Below, in pieces: positions 42,510-52,969 of a DNA stretch of 64,000 bases; the first letter of the stretch is position 1; each line of letters starts with the position of its first letter. The DNA comes from Novosphingobium sp. 9 (GTDB lineage: Bacteria > Pseudomonadota > Alphaproteobacteria > Sphingomonadales > Sphingomonadaceae): contig NZ_CP022707.1 of assembly GCF_025340265.1 (NCBI RefSeq), positions 1,302,501-1,366,500 of the forward strand. The letters are read 5' to 3'. Both the position numbers and the translations under genes were made by a program. The notes beneath the pieces were generated by a model. It worked only from the letters and a program-made list of their open reading frames with translations, had not been told where the DNA came from and made no database searches.

Positions 42510-42546
42510 AAAAGGCCCGCTGCGAGAGGATCGCGGCGGGCCTTTT
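42510..42546. terminator. Bidirectional terminator between tig and the glycosyltransferase gene
   Basis: AAAAGGCCCGC ... GCGGGCCTTTT inverted repeat, usable from both convergent genes. Confidence 0.8.
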
Positions 42547-42565
42547 CGTTGGTGTGACAGGTGTG

Positions 42566-44062
42566 TCAGTTTGCGGGGAGGGGATCGGCGACCGCGTACC
42601 AGCCAGAGCCGACGCGGTGGATCACGATGTGCCGGATCGGGAAGCCCATATCCCGGATATGCCGCAGGATATCGGGGGCACTCACTGGCTTCTTGGTCTG
42701 GTGCTCGGTCCAGAACACGGTCGGGCAGGTCTGGCTGATCGCGGTGGACCCGGCAGGCTCCACCGCGAAGTGCAGGCGGTCTGCCACATAGTGATAGGCG
42801 AAGGGATAGACCTGCGCATTGTCGGCAGGCTTCATGTTCATGACGTCCCGGTTCCAGCGATAGCCGGGGTGAACGACAGTGGTCGGGCAGGCCTTCACCA
42901 GAGCAGCGATGGGCTCGCCGGTCATCATCCAGCTGGGGATATGCGCGGCGGTGCGGACGTTGTGAACCATCGTGTAGCAGCTGTAGGCGAGGATCAGTGC
43001 GAGCCCGATGGCCGCCTGACGCGGCGATGCGATCTGCAGCAGGTGACCCGTCGCAAGTCCGGCGCCGAACAGGACCGCGCCGAACATTGCGGTCAGATAC
43101 TTCTCGACCAGCATCGGGTGGAGGAGATGGAGCGCGGTGAGGCCGACCGCCGTCAGAATCAGGCCAGCAGCCAGCAGGGCGAGGGCGCCCAGCTCTCCCG
43201 AAGGGCGACGGCGGAGGGCCACGTCGATCAGAAGCAGTGCCGATCCGGCGAGCGCGGCCAGCAGCAGCAGTGGATTGGCCTCGATCGTGCGCAGGATGCC
43301 CAGTTCGATAGACCATCGCGCGGTGGAAAAGCCCGGCTTGATCCAGAACACGCGGGTATTGTCCATCCACAGCGGAAACTGGACGCTGGTGATTGCGGCG
43401 AACACCAGCCCGCCGGCCAGCGGGGGCAGCGCGATGGCGCGTGCCTCTCGCCAGTCACGACGGGTGAGGGCGGCGAGCAGAAAGGGGGCGATCAACGCGG
43501 CGGCAGTCAGCGAGGTGACGATATGCGTGTTGAACGCCAGTAACGCCGTGATCCACCAGGCGGCCTGCCGCACAGGCGTTCCCGCCGAGCCGGTCAGACG
43601 GATCGCTGTCAGGCACAAGGGCAGCAGGATGCCGAGGCACAGCGACAGGAAGTAGGAACGCAGTTCGCTGCCTGAATGCACGGCATAGGAATTGCCGACG
43701 AGCCCTATGGCAACCGCGCAGGCCGCAGGGAGCAGGCGCGGCACGTCGCGGACTATCGCCGTCGCGCAGGCCAGCAGAGCTACGCCGAGCCCGAGGTTGA
43801 GCAGGCGGTGCGTGGAAATCGGGCCGAGCGAGTCGGTGGCGCGCGAAAGGGCGTAATAGAGCGGGGGGTGGTTATCGACGAGCCAGCTGTCGCGCATCGC
43901 CGTCCACCACGGCACGTCGGGCCGGGTAACGTACTGCGTGTAGAACTCGTCGTACCATGGCCCGCGCAGCAGGCAGGCGGCGATGATCGCCGCAGCGAGG
44001 ATCGCCAGGGCAAGCAGCGTGAACAGGCGATGGACGCGGCGGCTGGAAGTCGTCGTGATCAC
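42566..44062 (-). CDS. GT-C type membrane glycosyltransferase
   Basis: 498 residues from a GTG at 44060-44062; earlier in-frame codons run through the clpP upstream region. About eleven membrane helices. The first periplasmic loop has 'GPWYDEFYTQYV' and 'DNHPPLYYALSR', the acidic motif and NHPPLYY block of lipid-linked-sugar glycosyltransferases (family 39-like). Likely substrate: a polyprenyl-linked sugar transferred to lipid or polysaccharide; acceptor unknown. Confidence 0.8.
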   Translation of the reverse strand: MITTTSSRRVHRLFTLLALAILAAAIIAACLLRGPWYDEFYTQYVTRPDVPWWTAMRDSWLVDNHPPLYYALSRATDSLGPISTHRLLNLGLGVALLACATAIVRDVPRLLPAACAVAIGLVGNSYAVHSGSELRSYFLSLCLGILLPLCLTAIRLTGSAGTPVRQAAWWITALLAFNTHIVTSLTAAALIAPFLLAALTRRDWREARAIALPPLAGGLVFAAITSVQFPLWMDNTRVFWIKPGFSTARWSIELGILRTIEANPLLLLAALAGSALLLIDVALRRRPSGELGALALLAAGLILTAVGLTALHLLHPMLVEKYLTAMFGAVLFGAGLATGHLLQIASPRQAAIGLALILAYSCYTMVHNVRTAAHIPSWMMTGEPIAALVKACPTTVVHPGYRWNRDVMNMKPADNAQVYPFAYHYVADRLHFAVEPAGSTAISQTCPTVFWTEHQTKKPVSAPDILRHIRDMGFPIRHIVIHRVGSGWYAVADPLPAN

Positions 44063-44157
44063 GCGCGAAACATACCCTTGGAATGAAAAAATTGTCGGCT
44101 GAAGTGCCTGTGCTGGGGACAGTGATACACCGTGTCCCACCAATGGACAGTTAATCC

Positions 44158-44186
44158 CTTGAACTGTGCGCCCTGGCACGCGACAT
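44158..44186 (+). promoter_or_regulatory. Possible heat-shock (RpoH) promoter for clpP
   Basis: CTTGAA at 44158-44163 followed after 16 bp by a GCGACAT element. The -35 match is good, the -10 match weak. clpP is a classic RpoH target and rpoH itself lies at 55.2 kb. The start of clpP is 27 bases downstream. Confidence 0.3.
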
Positions 44187-44213
44187 AGGCGGTCCAACAC
44201 AAAGAGGATTCCC

Positions 44214-44882
44214 ATGCTCGACCTGTTTGGCGCTTCGGGCGCCCAAGGAAAGTTCACTACCGATCCCGTCACCGGCGCGCTGGTGCCGATGGTCGTCGAG
44301 CAGACCAGCCGTGGTGAGCGTAGCTTCGACATTTATTCGCGTCTGCTGCGCGAGCGCATCGTGTTCGTGACCGGTCAGGTCGAGGATCACATGGCCTCGC
44401 TGATCGTGGCGCAGCTGCTGTTCCTCGAATCGGAGAACCCGTCGAAGGACATCTCGATGTACATCAACTCGCCGGGCGGCGTCGTTACGGCGGGTATGGC
44501 GATTCATGACACGATGCAGTATATCAAGCCGCGCGTGTCGACCGTGTGCATCGGTCAGGCGGCTTCGATGGGCAGCTTCCTGCTGGCCGCCGGTGAGCCG
44601 GGCATGCGTATCGCGCTGCCGAATGCCCGCATCATGGTTCACCAGCCCTCGGGCGGTGCCCAGGGGATGGCCAGCGATATCGAGATCCAGGCCCGCGAAA
44701 TCCTGCGTATGCGCAAGCGGCTGAACGATCTCTACGTGAAGTACACGGGCAAGTCGCTCGACGAGATCGAGAAGGCGATGGACCGCGACACGTTCCTCGA
44801 AGCCGAGGAAGCGCTGGCGTTCGGTCTGGTCGACAAGGTCTTCGAGACGCGCCCTGACGCTGACAAGCCTTCCGAGGCCTGA
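44214..44882 (+). CDS. clpP: ATP-dependent Clp protease proteolytic subunit
   Basis: 222 residues from the ATG at 44214, with AGAGGA upstream; an in-frame start 16 codons earlier has no ribosome site. Catalytic triad Ser118 (GQAASMGS), His143 (MVHQPSGG) and Asp192. Forms the 14-mer chamber that works with ClpX or ClpA. ClpX follows after 154 bases. Confidence 0.97.
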   Translation: MLDLFGASGAQGKFTTDPVTGALVPMVVEQTSRGERSFDIYSRLLRERIVFVTGQVEDHMASLIVAQLLFLESENPSKDISMYINSPGGVVTAGMAIHDTMQYIKPRVSTVCIGQAASMGSFLLAAGEPGMRIALPNARIMVHQPSGGAQGMASDIEIQAREILRMRKRLNDLYVKYTGKSLDEIEKAMDRDTFLEAEEALAFGLVDKVFETRPDADKPSEA

Positions 44883-45036
44883 CGGCAATAGAGCATTGAT
44901 CTGGAGGCGGCGGATCGTGAAAATCGCCGCCTCGCAGATTCAGTCCACGGCAACCAATTACGCCTAGGATTGCAAAACGGGTTTACGCCGGGGTAGACTC
45001 GACGAGTCGCCCCCGGCGAGACACAAAAGACGGAAA

Positions 45037-46299
45037 ATGACGAAATTGAGCGGATCTGACGCGAAAAGCACCCTGTACTGCAGCTTCTGCGGTAAGTCGC
45101 AGCATGAAGTGCGCAAGCTGATCGCGGGCCCCACGGTGTTCATCTGCGACGAATGTGTCGAGCTTTGCAACGACATCATTCGCGAAGAGACCAAGGCGGG
45201 TATCGCGGGCAAGAAGGACGGTGGCGTACCCAGCCCTCGTGAAATCTGCGAGACGCTGAACGATTATGTGATCGGTCAGGAGCGGGCCAAGCGCGTGCTC
45301 TCGGTGGCGGTCCATAACCACTACAAGCGTCTCAAGCACAGCGGCAAGCAGGGCGATGTCGAACTGTCGAAGTCGAACATCCTGCTGGTCGGCCCGACCG
45401 GTTCGGGCAAGACGCTGCTTGCACAGACGCTGGCCAAGACCTTCGATGTGCCCTTTACGATGGCCGACGCCACCACGCTGACCGAAGCCGGTTACGTGGG
45501 CGAGGATGTTGAGAACATCATCCTCAAGCTGTTGCAGGTTTCCGACTACAACGTCGAGAAGGCGCAGCACGGCATCGTCTACATCGACGAGATCGACAAG
45601 ATCAGCCGGAAGGCCGAGAATCCCTCGATCACGCGCGACGTGTCGGGCGAGGGCGTGCAGCAGGCGCTGCTCAAGCTGATGGAAGGCACTACGGCTTCGG
45701 TTCCGCCGCAGGGTGGGCGCAAGCATCCGCAGCAGGAGTTCCTGCAGGTCGATACGACGAACATCCTGTTCATCTGCGGCGGTGCTTTCGCAGGCCTCGA
45801 AAAGATCATCGGCGATCGCCTGCAGAAGCGTTCGATTGGCTTCGGCGCACATGTCGCCGATCCGGACAAGCGTCAGGTTGGCGAGCTGCTCCAGAAGGCA
45901 GAGCCGGAAGATCTCCTCAAGTTCGGGCTCATCCCCGAATTCGTGGGTCGTCTGCCGGTGATCGCGACGCTGGAGGATCTCGATATCTCGGCGCTGGTGA
46001 AGATCCTGCGCGAGCCGAAAAACGCGCTGATCAAGCAGTATCGCAAGCTGTTCGAACTGGAGGACGTGGAACTGACGTTCACCGAGGAAGCGCTTGAGGC
46101 GATTGCCCAGAAGGCGATTGATCGCAAGACTGGCGCCCGTGGCCTGCGCTCGATCGTCGAAGGGCTGCTGCTTGATACGATGTTCGATCTGCCGACCGAA
46201 AGCGACATCGCCGAAGTGGTGGTCGATGCCGATGTGGTGGCCGGTCGCAAGGAACCGGTGCGCGTCCTCAAGGGCGACAAGGCCGAAGCGGCGGCGTGA
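45037..46299 (+). CDS. clpX: ATP-dependent Clp protease ATPase subunit ClpX
   Basis: 420 residues. N-terminal zinc-binding domain with Cys15, Cys18, Cys37 and Cys40; Walker A GPTGSGKT at 119-126; Walker B around YIDEIDK near 188; C-terminal sensor-2 region '[12 protein letters not shown]'. Unfolds substrates for ClpP; in alphaproteobacteria it also removes cell-cycle regulators such as CtrA. Confidence 0.98.
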   Translation: MTKLSGSDAKSTLYCSFCGKSQHEVRKLIAGPTVFICDECVELCNDIIREETKAGIAGKKDGGVPSPREICETLNDYVIGQERAKRVLSVAVHNHYKRLKHSGKQGDVELSKSNILLVGPTGSGKTLLAQTLAKTFDVPFTMADATTLTEAGYVGEDVENIILKLLQVSDYNVEKAQHGIVYIDEIDKISRKAENPSITRDVSGEGVQQALLKLMEGTTASVPPQGGRKHPQQEFLQVDTTNILFICGGAFAGLEKIIGDRLQKRSIGFGAHVADPDKRQVGELLQKAEPEDLLKFGLIPEFVGRLPVIATLEDLDISALVKILREPKNALIKQYRKLFELEDVELTFTEEALEAIAQKAIDRKTGARGLRSIVEGLLLDTMFDLPTESDIAEVVVDADVVAGRKEPVRVLKGDKAEAAA

Positions 46300-46336
46300 T
46301 CTGATACCGTACCTGTTCGCGGGAAACGGTCAGTGA

Positions 46337-46383
46337 CAAACGAAAGGGGCGGTTGCCAGTCCGGCAGCCGCCCCTTTCGTTTG
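46337..46383. terminator. Strong bidirectional terminator after clpX
   Basis: CAAACGAAAGGGGCGG at one side pairs with CCGCCCCTTTCGTTTG at the other across a short spacer; serves clpX and the convergent cation exporter. Confidence 0.85.
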
Positions 46384-46405
46384 CGTGGTGATGGTTTTGC
46401 GAAGG

Positions 46406-47397
46406 TCAGATTACCGTGGCGCTCTGGAGGGCGCAGGCGTGATCCTCGATACCGGTCTCGATCTGGATGGTCGGATGGCCGATCCCAAACGTGTGTTCGA
46501 GATCATGTGCGAGGCTGTGCAGGAAGGCGTCGCCGGGAAGGCCGGCAGGCATGACAAGGTGCGCGGTCAGGGCCGTTTCGGTGGTGCTCATCGGCCAGAC
46601 GTGAAGGTCGTGAACCTCGGATACGTCGGGGCGAGCTTTCAGAAAAGCGCGCACAGCGGCGATATCGACCCCGTCAGGAACTGCCAGCATTCCCATGCGC
46701 AGCGAATCGCGCAAAAGGCTCCAGCTTGACCATGCAATCGCGCCGGTAATGAGCAGCGAGGCGAGGGGGTCAAGGATCGTGTAGCCGGTCAGCTTGATGG
46801 CGATCCCTGCAACGACAACGCCAGCGGAAACGACCGCATCGGCCATCAGGTGTGTGAATGCCGCGCGCAGGTTCATGTCCGACTTGCTGCCGCTGGCAAA
46901 GAGCAGCGCGGAAAGCGCGTTGACCGCGATGCCAAGTGCCGCAACCACGATCATCGTCATGCCGGCGACAGGGGCAGGTTCTGCGAATCGCTGGATCGTC
47001 TCGACCAGAATTGCCCCGATCGCCACCCAGAGCAGAGTCGCATTGGCAATGGCTGCGAGGATCGAGGAGCTTTTGAGTCCGTAGGTGAACCGCTCGGAGG
47101 GGGGCGGGCAGCCAGCACGCTCGCGCCCCAAGCCAGCATCAACGACAGGACATCCGACAGGTTGTGTCCTGCGTCAGCCAGTAAGGCCATGGATTCGCTG
47201 ATAAATCCGGCGATTCCTTCGGCAATGACAAAGGCCAGGTTCAGAATGACGGCAATGGCGAAAGCTTTTGTTGCCGCACCAGGTGCCGGTGGGCCGTGAT
47301 GGTGATGGCCGTGAGAATGCCCATGGGAGTGTCCATGAGCATGGCCGTGACCGTGATTATGGCCGGTTCCGTGCGAATGTGTGTGCTGCGAGCCCAT
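46406..47397 (-). CDS. CDF family divalent metal exporter (one-base frameshift in this sequence)
   Basis: About 330 residues after adding one base to the run at 47099-47104. The N-terminus is a His-rich tail ([19 protein letters not shown] and more), probably cytoplasmic metal capture. The first frame then has [33 protein letters not shown], whose D/H-x-x-x-D set is the zinc transport site; the second frame supplies the remaining helices (second [12 protein letters not shown] site) and the C-terminal domain. Exports Zn or similar ions by proton antiport. Convergent with clpX. Confidence 0.83.
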
Positions 47398-47433
47398 GCC
47401 ATCCCTCTGCCATGCGCGGATTGCCCCCTGCAA

Positions 47434-47737
47434 GCTATGTCATAACGTTACGCTTAGTCCGATGCCGCCTGTCTGGATGTCAGACTGCAATCTTTCGCAA
47501 TAAATCGATCAAGCTTGCGAATGCATGTATTTGCTACATTGCAGCTCATAATCCTGAATTGCTTCAAAATTGATGCTTTGTTGCAACGCATATCGGAAAT
47601 TGCGCTGCACAGTGGCTCCGGGAATCGACACGGTAAGAAAGCTGTCACAAAGCAGTGCTCATAGCGGCCGCAGCAGACGGCCGACGGGGTAATCACCGGA
47701 AGCGCGCTACAGGCAACCTGAGCAACAGGGGACATAC
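47434..47737. other. TonB-receptor upstream region with an inverted repeat
   Basis: No gene seen; the stretch is more AT-rich than its surroundings. It contains an inverted repeat TTCGCAA / TTGCGAA at 47494-47500 and 47515-47521, two helical turns apart, a possible regulator site for the receptor that starts at 47738 with ACAGGGGACAT before its ATG. Confidence 0.4.
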
Positions 47738-50305
47738 ATGAAGTTCAATTCTATTCTTGCGACCGCGACGAGCACGCTCGCCGTCGGTATCGCGCTTATC
47801 GCTACGCCAGCGTTCGCGCAGTCGACCGGTTCGAACGAGTTCGACGGCGACGCCATCGTCGTTACCGGTGGTCGGGTTCAGGAGACCGTGGGCATTCACA
47901 CGCCGGATTCACCCAAGGCCAAGGTCGAACTGGACCAGCAGTTCATCAGCTCGCAGCGCGCTGGCCAGTCGGTCAATGAAATGATCAACATGGTGCCGGG
48001 CGTCAGCTTCACCAACAACGATCCCTGGGGCTCCAGCGGCGGTTCCTTCACGATCCGCGGCTTTGATTCGAGCCGTATCTCGCAGACCTTCGATGGTATC
48101 CCGCTGAACGACTCGGGCAACTATGCGATTTACACGAACCAGCAGGTCGATGCGGAGTTGATCGACAACGTTAACGTCAACCTTGGTTCGACCGATGTTG
48201 ACAGCCCGACGCCTGCGGCTGTCGGCGGCACTGTCAACATCAACACCAAGGTCCCCGACGACCAGTTCGGCGTCATGACCAGCATGACGTATGGCGACAT
48301 TGCGGCCAAGGGTTCGGGCGGTGAAGATCGTGCGTACCAGCGCTTCTTCGCCAAGGTCGAGACCGGCACCTTCACCCCGTTCGGCACAAAGGCCTGGTTC
48401 TCGGGTTCTTATGCCCGCAACGGCGCGACCTTTGCCAACTACGGCAAGGTTGAGAAGAAGCAGTTCAACGCCAAGATCTATCAGCCGATTGGCAGCAATG
48501 GCGATTTCGTGTCGATCGCCGGTCACTACAACGAGAACCGCAACAACTTCGGCGGTTCGCCGCTGAGCGCACAGGCGATCACGCTCGACAAGAGCGAACG
48601 CTTCTACGATGTCAGCACCGCTAACGGTGGCGGTTACCCTTGCCAGACCGGCACGCTGGGTGATGATCCCACCTATACCGGCACTACGCCGGGCGCACCG
48701 AACAACTGCGGCTCGGAGTTTGAGCGTCGTTACAACCCGTCGAACACCGGCAACGTTCGCCTCAACTCGCTGTTCCACCTGACCGACAAGCTGACTTTCT
48801 CGGTCGACGCGGCCTATCAGTACACCAAGGCAAACGGTGGCGGTACGTCGGTCGGCATCGAAGGCTACAACGCGCAAGGCTACACCGGCGTGTTCTATGG
48901 CACTTATGCTCCGGTCAGCAGCCGCGCAGGCACCTACTATTATTACGGCGATGTTGATCTCAACGGCGATGGCGTGAGCGGTTCGGGTGATGCGGTTCGC
49001 ATTCTGTCGCCCAGCCAGACCAACACCAACCGCTACGTCGCGATCGCCAACCTCGCTTACGAGATGGACGAGAACAACAGCATCCGCCTGTCGTACAGCT
49101 TCGACCGTGCACGCCACCGTCAGACCGGCCCCGGCGGTTTCCTGAAGCTGAATGGCGAGCCCTATGATGTGTTCCCGCTCAACGATCCGATCCTGGATGA
49201 ATACGGCAACCGCATCGACAAGCGCGATCGCCTGTCCTACGCGACGTTGAATCAGGTCTCGGCCGAATATCGCGGCAAGTACTTCGACGATGCCCTGACG
49301 CTGCTGCTTGGTGTCCGCGCGCCGTTCTTCAAGCGCGAACTTCACCAGAACTGCGTCACCACGGACGCCAGCGGCAACGTGAACTGCGTTGGTGCCAGCG
49401 AAATCGACGATTATCTGACGGCGAACCCTTCTGCTCGTGGCCCGATGTCGCGTACGCTGAAGTACGACAAGGTGCTGCCGAACGTTGGTGCCGTCTTCAA
49501 GCTGACCCCGACTGTCAGCATTGCCGGTAGCTATGCCAAGAATATCTCGGTGCCGAGCACCGATGCGCTTTACGGCACGTTCTACTTTGCTGCCAACGAT
49601 CCGCTGGCAAAGCGCGTTGCGGAAACCTCGGACAGCTTCGACCTCAGCCTGCGCTATTCGACTTCGATCGTGCAGGCATCGGTCACCGGTTGGTACTCGA
49701 AGTACCATAACCGTATCGTGACTGCGGTCGACATCGACGGTAACTCGACCGACACCAACCTGGGTCCGGTCAAGAAATATGGCGTAGACGCCAGCATCGG
49801 CGTGCGTCCGATCAGCCCGCTGTCGCTTTATGCCTTCGCATCGTACATCAAGTCGGAAATCCAGAACGATGCAGAAACCACTGCCTCGGTCTGCTCGGCC
49901 AGCCTCCAGGATGGCGGTTACTGCTATGCGCAGAACGGCACCTACTACCTGAACACCAGCGGCAAGCGCGAACGCGCTGCGCCGGACTGGCTGGTCGGCG
50001 GCCGTGCAGAACTGACACTGGGCGATTTCCAGATTGGCGCACAGGGCAAGTACACCGGCAACCGCTACCTGAACGACATCAACTCGGTGAAGTTCAAGAG
50101 CTACACTGTTGTCGACCTCAACGTGCGCTACAAGCTGGAGAGCCTGGGCCTCGACAAGAGTGAGATCCAACTGAACGTGACGAACCTGTTCGACAAGTTC
50201 TATGTGGGCTCGTTCAGCGGCGCGCTGGCAACGGCGGCAAGCTCGGCGTTCGTGAACTTCGGTTCGCCGCGTGCAGTCAGCGCCACTTTCGTCATGGGCT
50301 TCTGA
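47738..50305 (+). CDS. TonB-dependent receptor
   Basis: 855 residues. Signal peptide ending TPAFA, a plug domain ('INMVPGVSFTNNDPWGSSGGSFTIRGFDSSRISQTFDGIPLND') and a 22-strand barrel closing with the aromatic FVMGF end. The calcium-like acidic YYYYGDVDLNGDGVSGSGD loop is a notable extracellular feature. Substrate unknown; no transporter or regulator gene stands beside it that would tell iron from carbohydrate uptake. Confidence 0.9.
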   Translation: MKFNSILATATSTLAVGIALIATPAFAQSTGSNEFDGDAIVVTGGRVQETVGIHTPDSPKAKVELDQQFISSQRAGQSVNEMINMVPGVSFTNNDPWGSSGGSFTIRGFDSSRISQTFDGIPLNDSGNYAIYTNQQVDAELIDNVNVNLGSTDVDSPTPAAVGGTVNINTKVPDDQFGVMTSMTYGDIAAKGSGGEDRAYQRFFAKVETGTFTPFGTKAWFSGSYARNGATFANYGKVEKKQFNAKIYQPIGSNGDFVSIAGHYNENRNNFGGSPLSAQAITLDKSERFYDVSTANGGGYPCQTGTLGDDPTYTGTTPGAPNNCGSEFERRYNPSNTGNVRLNSLFHLTDKLTFSVDAAYQYTKANGGGTSVGIEGYNAQGYTGVFYGTYAPVSSRAGTYYYYGDVDLNGDGVSGSGDAVRILSPSQTNTNRYVAIANLAYEMDENNSIRLSYSFDRARHRQTGPGGFLKLNGEPYDVFPLNDPILDEYGNRIDKRDRLSYATLNQVSAEYRGKYFDDALTLLLGVRAPFFKRELHQNCVTTDASGNVNCVGASEIDDYLTANPSARGPMSRTLKYDKVLPNVGAVFKLTPTVSIAGSYAKNISVPSTDALYGTFYFAANDPLAKRVAETSDSFDLSLRYSTSIVQASVTGWYSKYHNRIVTAVDIDGNSTDTNLGPVKKYGVDASIGVRPISPLSLYAFASYIKSEIQNDAETTASVCSASLQDGGYCYAQNGTYYLNTSGKRERAAPDWLVGGRAELTLGDFQIGAQGKYTGNRYLNDINSVKFKSYTVVDLNVRYKLESLGLDKSEIQLNVTNLFDKFYVGSFSGALATAASSAFVNFGSPRAVSATFVMGF

Positions 50306-50336
50306 TCTTCCGGAACAGGCTCAAGCCACGATACGA

Positions 50337-50372
50337 AAAAGGGGGAGGGGCCAGCCGGCTCCTCCCCCTTTT
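50337..50372. terminator. Bidirectional terminator between TonB receptor and mtgA
   Basis: AAAAGGGGGAGG / CCTCCCCCTTTT inverted repeat. Confidence 0.85.
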
Positions 50373-50396
50373 CCTTTATGTTTGTCAGGCGCCTGC

Positions 50397-51061
50397 CTAC
50401 TTGTAGACGCAGGCATCGAAGCCGTTGTTGCGCACCACCGGGATACGGCGCGCGATGATGTTGCCCAGCTTGCGGGTGAAGCCCGAGGGGCCTTGACGCT
50501 GCGGGTCTTGGGGCTGGGCAGAGCAGCCGCCATGCGCGCGGCCTGCGAGGCGGAAAGCTGGGCGGACGAGGAACCGTAATAGCGCTGTGCACCGGCTTCC
50601 ACGCCATAGGTGCCGATGCCCGTCTCGGCGACGTTGAGGTAGACCTCCATGATCCGGCGCTTGCCCCAGATCGTCTCGATCAGGGTGGTGAAGTAGACCT
50701 CGAAGCCCTTGCGGATATAGCGGGTCCAGCCTTCGCCCTGCCACAGGAACACGTTCTTGGCGGTTTGCTGGCTGATGGTCGAGCCGCCGCGCAGGCGCTT
50801 GCCTTCGGCATTGGATTCCATCGCCATGCGGATCGCATTGGTATCGAAACCATGGTGCGTACAGAAATTGCTGTCCTCGCCGCCGATCACGGCATCCACC
50901 ATGTTGCGATCGATCCGCGAGAGCGGCGTCCAGTCCTTGGTGATGCCGTTGCCGTCCGTCAGCATGGTGACGGTGACGGGTGGGGGCACGAAGCGATAGA
51001 TCACCGTGATGCCGATGGTGACGATGAAGAACAGGGCGACGAGTTTGAGAAACAGGCGCAT
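50397..51061 (-). CDS. mtgA: Monofunctional peptidoglycan glycosyltransferase (one-base frameshift in this sequence)
   Basis: About 221 residues after adding one base to the run at 50487-50490, restoring LPSPKTRSVKAPSGFTRKLG to the C-terminus VVRNNGFDACVYK. One N-terminal membrane helix, then GT51 motifs: GGEDSNFCTHHGFD (catalytic Glu), 'RGGSTISQQTAKNVFLW', 'KRRIMEVYLNVAETGIGTYGVEAGAQRYYG'. Polymerises lipid II outside of the main penicillin-binding proteins. Normal length. Confidence 0.88.
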
Positions 51062-51128
51062 GGGCGAGGTCTGGCGTCTTTCGTGAAGAGATATGACGGG
51101 TATTCTAGGGCAGGAAGGCCCATATACG

Positions 51129-51509
51129 CTAGTCGCGGCTGTCGAATGCCGTTCGCGCTTGGTGGACGGTATCGATATGCTTCTCCGCCCAAAGCCACAC
51201 GCCGCAGAACGCTTCGCCCAGGCTGTGGCCCAGCGGCGTCAGGCGATAATCAACACGCGGCGGGATCGTGGCGTGGGCGGTGCGATCGACCAGCCCGTCG
51301 CGCTCCATCTGGCGCAGGGTCTGCGTCAGCATCTTCTGGCTGATGCCGGGAATCGCGCGGGCAAGTTCGGTGAACCGCAACTTTTCCACCTCCTCAAGCG
51401 CTTCGAGCAGCAGGAGAGTCCACTTGTCGGCAACGCATCCGATCAATTCATTGACCAGCGCGTCGACTTCGGGGCGATCCGAATATTCGGTGAGCAGTGG
51501 ATTTCCCAT
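51129..51509 (-). CDS. HxlR family transcriptional regulator
   Basis: 126 residues. Winged helix: 'CVADKWTLLLLEALEE' then LRFTELARAIPGISQKMLTQTLRQMERDGLVDR with the wing 'PRVDYRLTPLGHSL'. The single conserved Cys at the start (LIGCVADKW) is typical of redox-sensing HxlR members. It is divergent from the SDR gene with a ~105-base shared upstream region and probably controls it. Confidence 0.9.
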   Translation of the reverse strand: MGNPLLTEYSDRPEVDALVNELIGCVADKWTLLLLEALEEVEKLRFTELARAIPGISQKMLTQTLRQMERDGLVDRTAHATIPPRVDYRLTPLGHSLGEAFCGVWLWAEKHIDTVHQARTAFDSRD

Positions 51510-51614
51510 TTCTTACGCTCCGGTGCGTGACTGACGGCAAGGTGCCTTCTTTCCAGAAGAGAGTGGCACTCTAAATGAAAGTGCATACCTTCGACAATCA
51601 GAGGATCGAAACCC

Positions 51615-52364
51615 ATGAAGACCAGCGGCAACACCATCCTTCTGACCGGCGGCGGCAGCGGCATCGGGCGCGAACTGGCGCGGCGCTGGCACGATGCCGG
51701 CAATGTCGTGATCGTCACCGGGCGGACGATCTCCAGCCTGCAGGATACCGCATCGGGCTGCGAGCATATCTATGCCCGCCAGTTGGACGTGACCGATCCG
51801 GACGCGATCAGGGCTTTTGCGACAAGCATCGTGGAGGAGTTTCCCGCTCTCAACGTGCTGGTGAACAATGCGGGGATCATGCCGCTGGAGGATGTCTCGC
51901 AGCCGCGCGATCTGGCGCGCAGCGAGGCCTGCGTCACCACCAACCTCCTCGGGCCGATCCGCATGACCGACGCGCTGCTGGCGCATCTGAAGGGGCAGGC
52001 CGACGCGGCGATCGTCAATGTCAGCTCCGGCCTCGCCTTCGTGCCGCTGGTCCGCGCTGCTGTCTATTCCGCGACCAAGGCGGCGGTCCATTCGTGGTCC
52101 GAATCGCTGCGTTTCGCCCTGGACGGCGCCGTCGAGGTGATCGAACTGGCGCCGCCTGCAGTGCAGACCGAACTGACGCCGGGCCAGTCCACCCGCGAAG
52201 GGTACATGCCGCTGGAGGATTTCATCGACGAGGTCATGAGCCTTTTCGCGCAGCAACCCACGCCGCCGCTGATCGGTGTCGGGCGGCTTGGCTTCCTGCG
52301 CAATGCCGAGATCGAGGGGCGCTACGACCAGACTTTCGCCATGCTCAACGGTCCGCAGCACTGA
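51615..52364 (+). CDS. Short-chain dehydrogenase/reductase
   Basis: 249 residues. NAD(P) motif TGGGSGIGREL near the start, NNAG in 'VLVNNAGIMPLEDV', and the catalytic YSATK near 154. The middle (LTPGQSTREGYMPLEDFIDEVM) resembles DltE-type SDRs. Substrate unknown; paired with a redox-type HxlR regulator, so a role in electrophile or quinone stress is plausible, by analogy only. Confidence 0.9.
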   Translation: MKTSGNTILLTGGGSGIGRELARRWHDAGNVVIVTGRTISSLQDTASGCEHIYARQLDVTDPDAIRAFATSIVEEFPALNVLVNNAGIMPLEDVSQPRDLARSEACVTTNLLGPIRMTDALLAHLKGQADAAIVNVSSGLAFVPLVRAAVYSATKAAVHSWSESLRFALDGAVEVIELAPPAVQTELTPGQSTREGYMPLEDFIDEVMSLFAQQPTPPLIGVGRLGFLRNAEIEGRYDQTFAMLNGPQH

Positions 52365-52444
52365 GGTCTACCTTGCGGCTGTGACAATTTGCCCGGAGCG
52401 CAGGGCATGACTTGCCAGCCGGATTGCCCTAGGGCGATCCGGCA

Positions 52445-52870
52445 ATGGGCGGCATGCGATCTTTCCTGCGAGGACATCTGCGCTGGGCGATGGCGATCGT
52501 CGGGCTCGCGCTGTGCCTGAAAGCCCTGGTGCCCACCGGCTTCATGATCGGCAGCGAGAATGGCGGCGTGGGCATCGAGATCTGCGGCGGCCAGATGGGC
52601 GGGGCTGCGCTGCTGGAAGCGCTTGAGGCGCGCGGCGTGCATATGCCGATGGCGCACGGCTCCGCCGACAAGGCCTCCCACGAACGCGCCAGCCAGATGT
52701 GCCCTTACGGTGCGCTGGGCATGGCGATGGATACGCCACTACCGCCGGTGCTGCTGGCGCTGGCCATTGCCTTCCTGCTGGCGACAGGCTTCGCAGCGCA
52801 GCGCCGGATTACCCTCACCGCCTGGCGATACCGCAGTCCGCCGCCGCGCGGACCGCCCGTCCTGTCCTGA
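52445..52870 (+). CDS. DUF2946 family membrane protein
   Basis: 141 residues. An N-terminal signal/TM helix (MAIVGLALCLKALVPTGFMI), a Cys/Met/His-bearing middle (EICGG, 'GVHMPMAHGS', 'SQMCPYGALGMAM') and a second helix near the C-terminus fit DUF2946, a family often encoded with copper genes. It is 99 bases upstream of a copper-type TonB receptor, supporting a copper role. Confidence 0.75.
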   Translation: MGGMRSFLRGHLRWAMAIVGLALCLKALVPTGFMIGSENGGVGIEICGGQMGGAALLEALEARGVHMPMAHGSADKASHERASQMCPYGALGMAMDTPLPPVLLALAIAFLLATGFAAQRRITLTAWRYRSPPPRGPPVLS

Positions 52871-52969
52871 ACGTCCCTTCGCGGGGACACGCAACCTACA
52901 GACATGCGACTTTTGGCCGCGTGCGGTGCAGGATGTGCGCTGCACGGGCCTGTTCAGGACTATTCTTCG

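Noticed and set aside
40857..43370. 837-codon leftward open frame
   Set aside because: It is antisense to tig and extends into the end of the glycosyltransferase gene; its translation is His/Gly/Leu repeats typical of the reverse of Lys/Ala-rich and GC-biased coding sequence.
47909..50170. 753-codon leftward open frame
   Set aside because: Antisense to the TonB receptor; no signal, domain or ribosome site.
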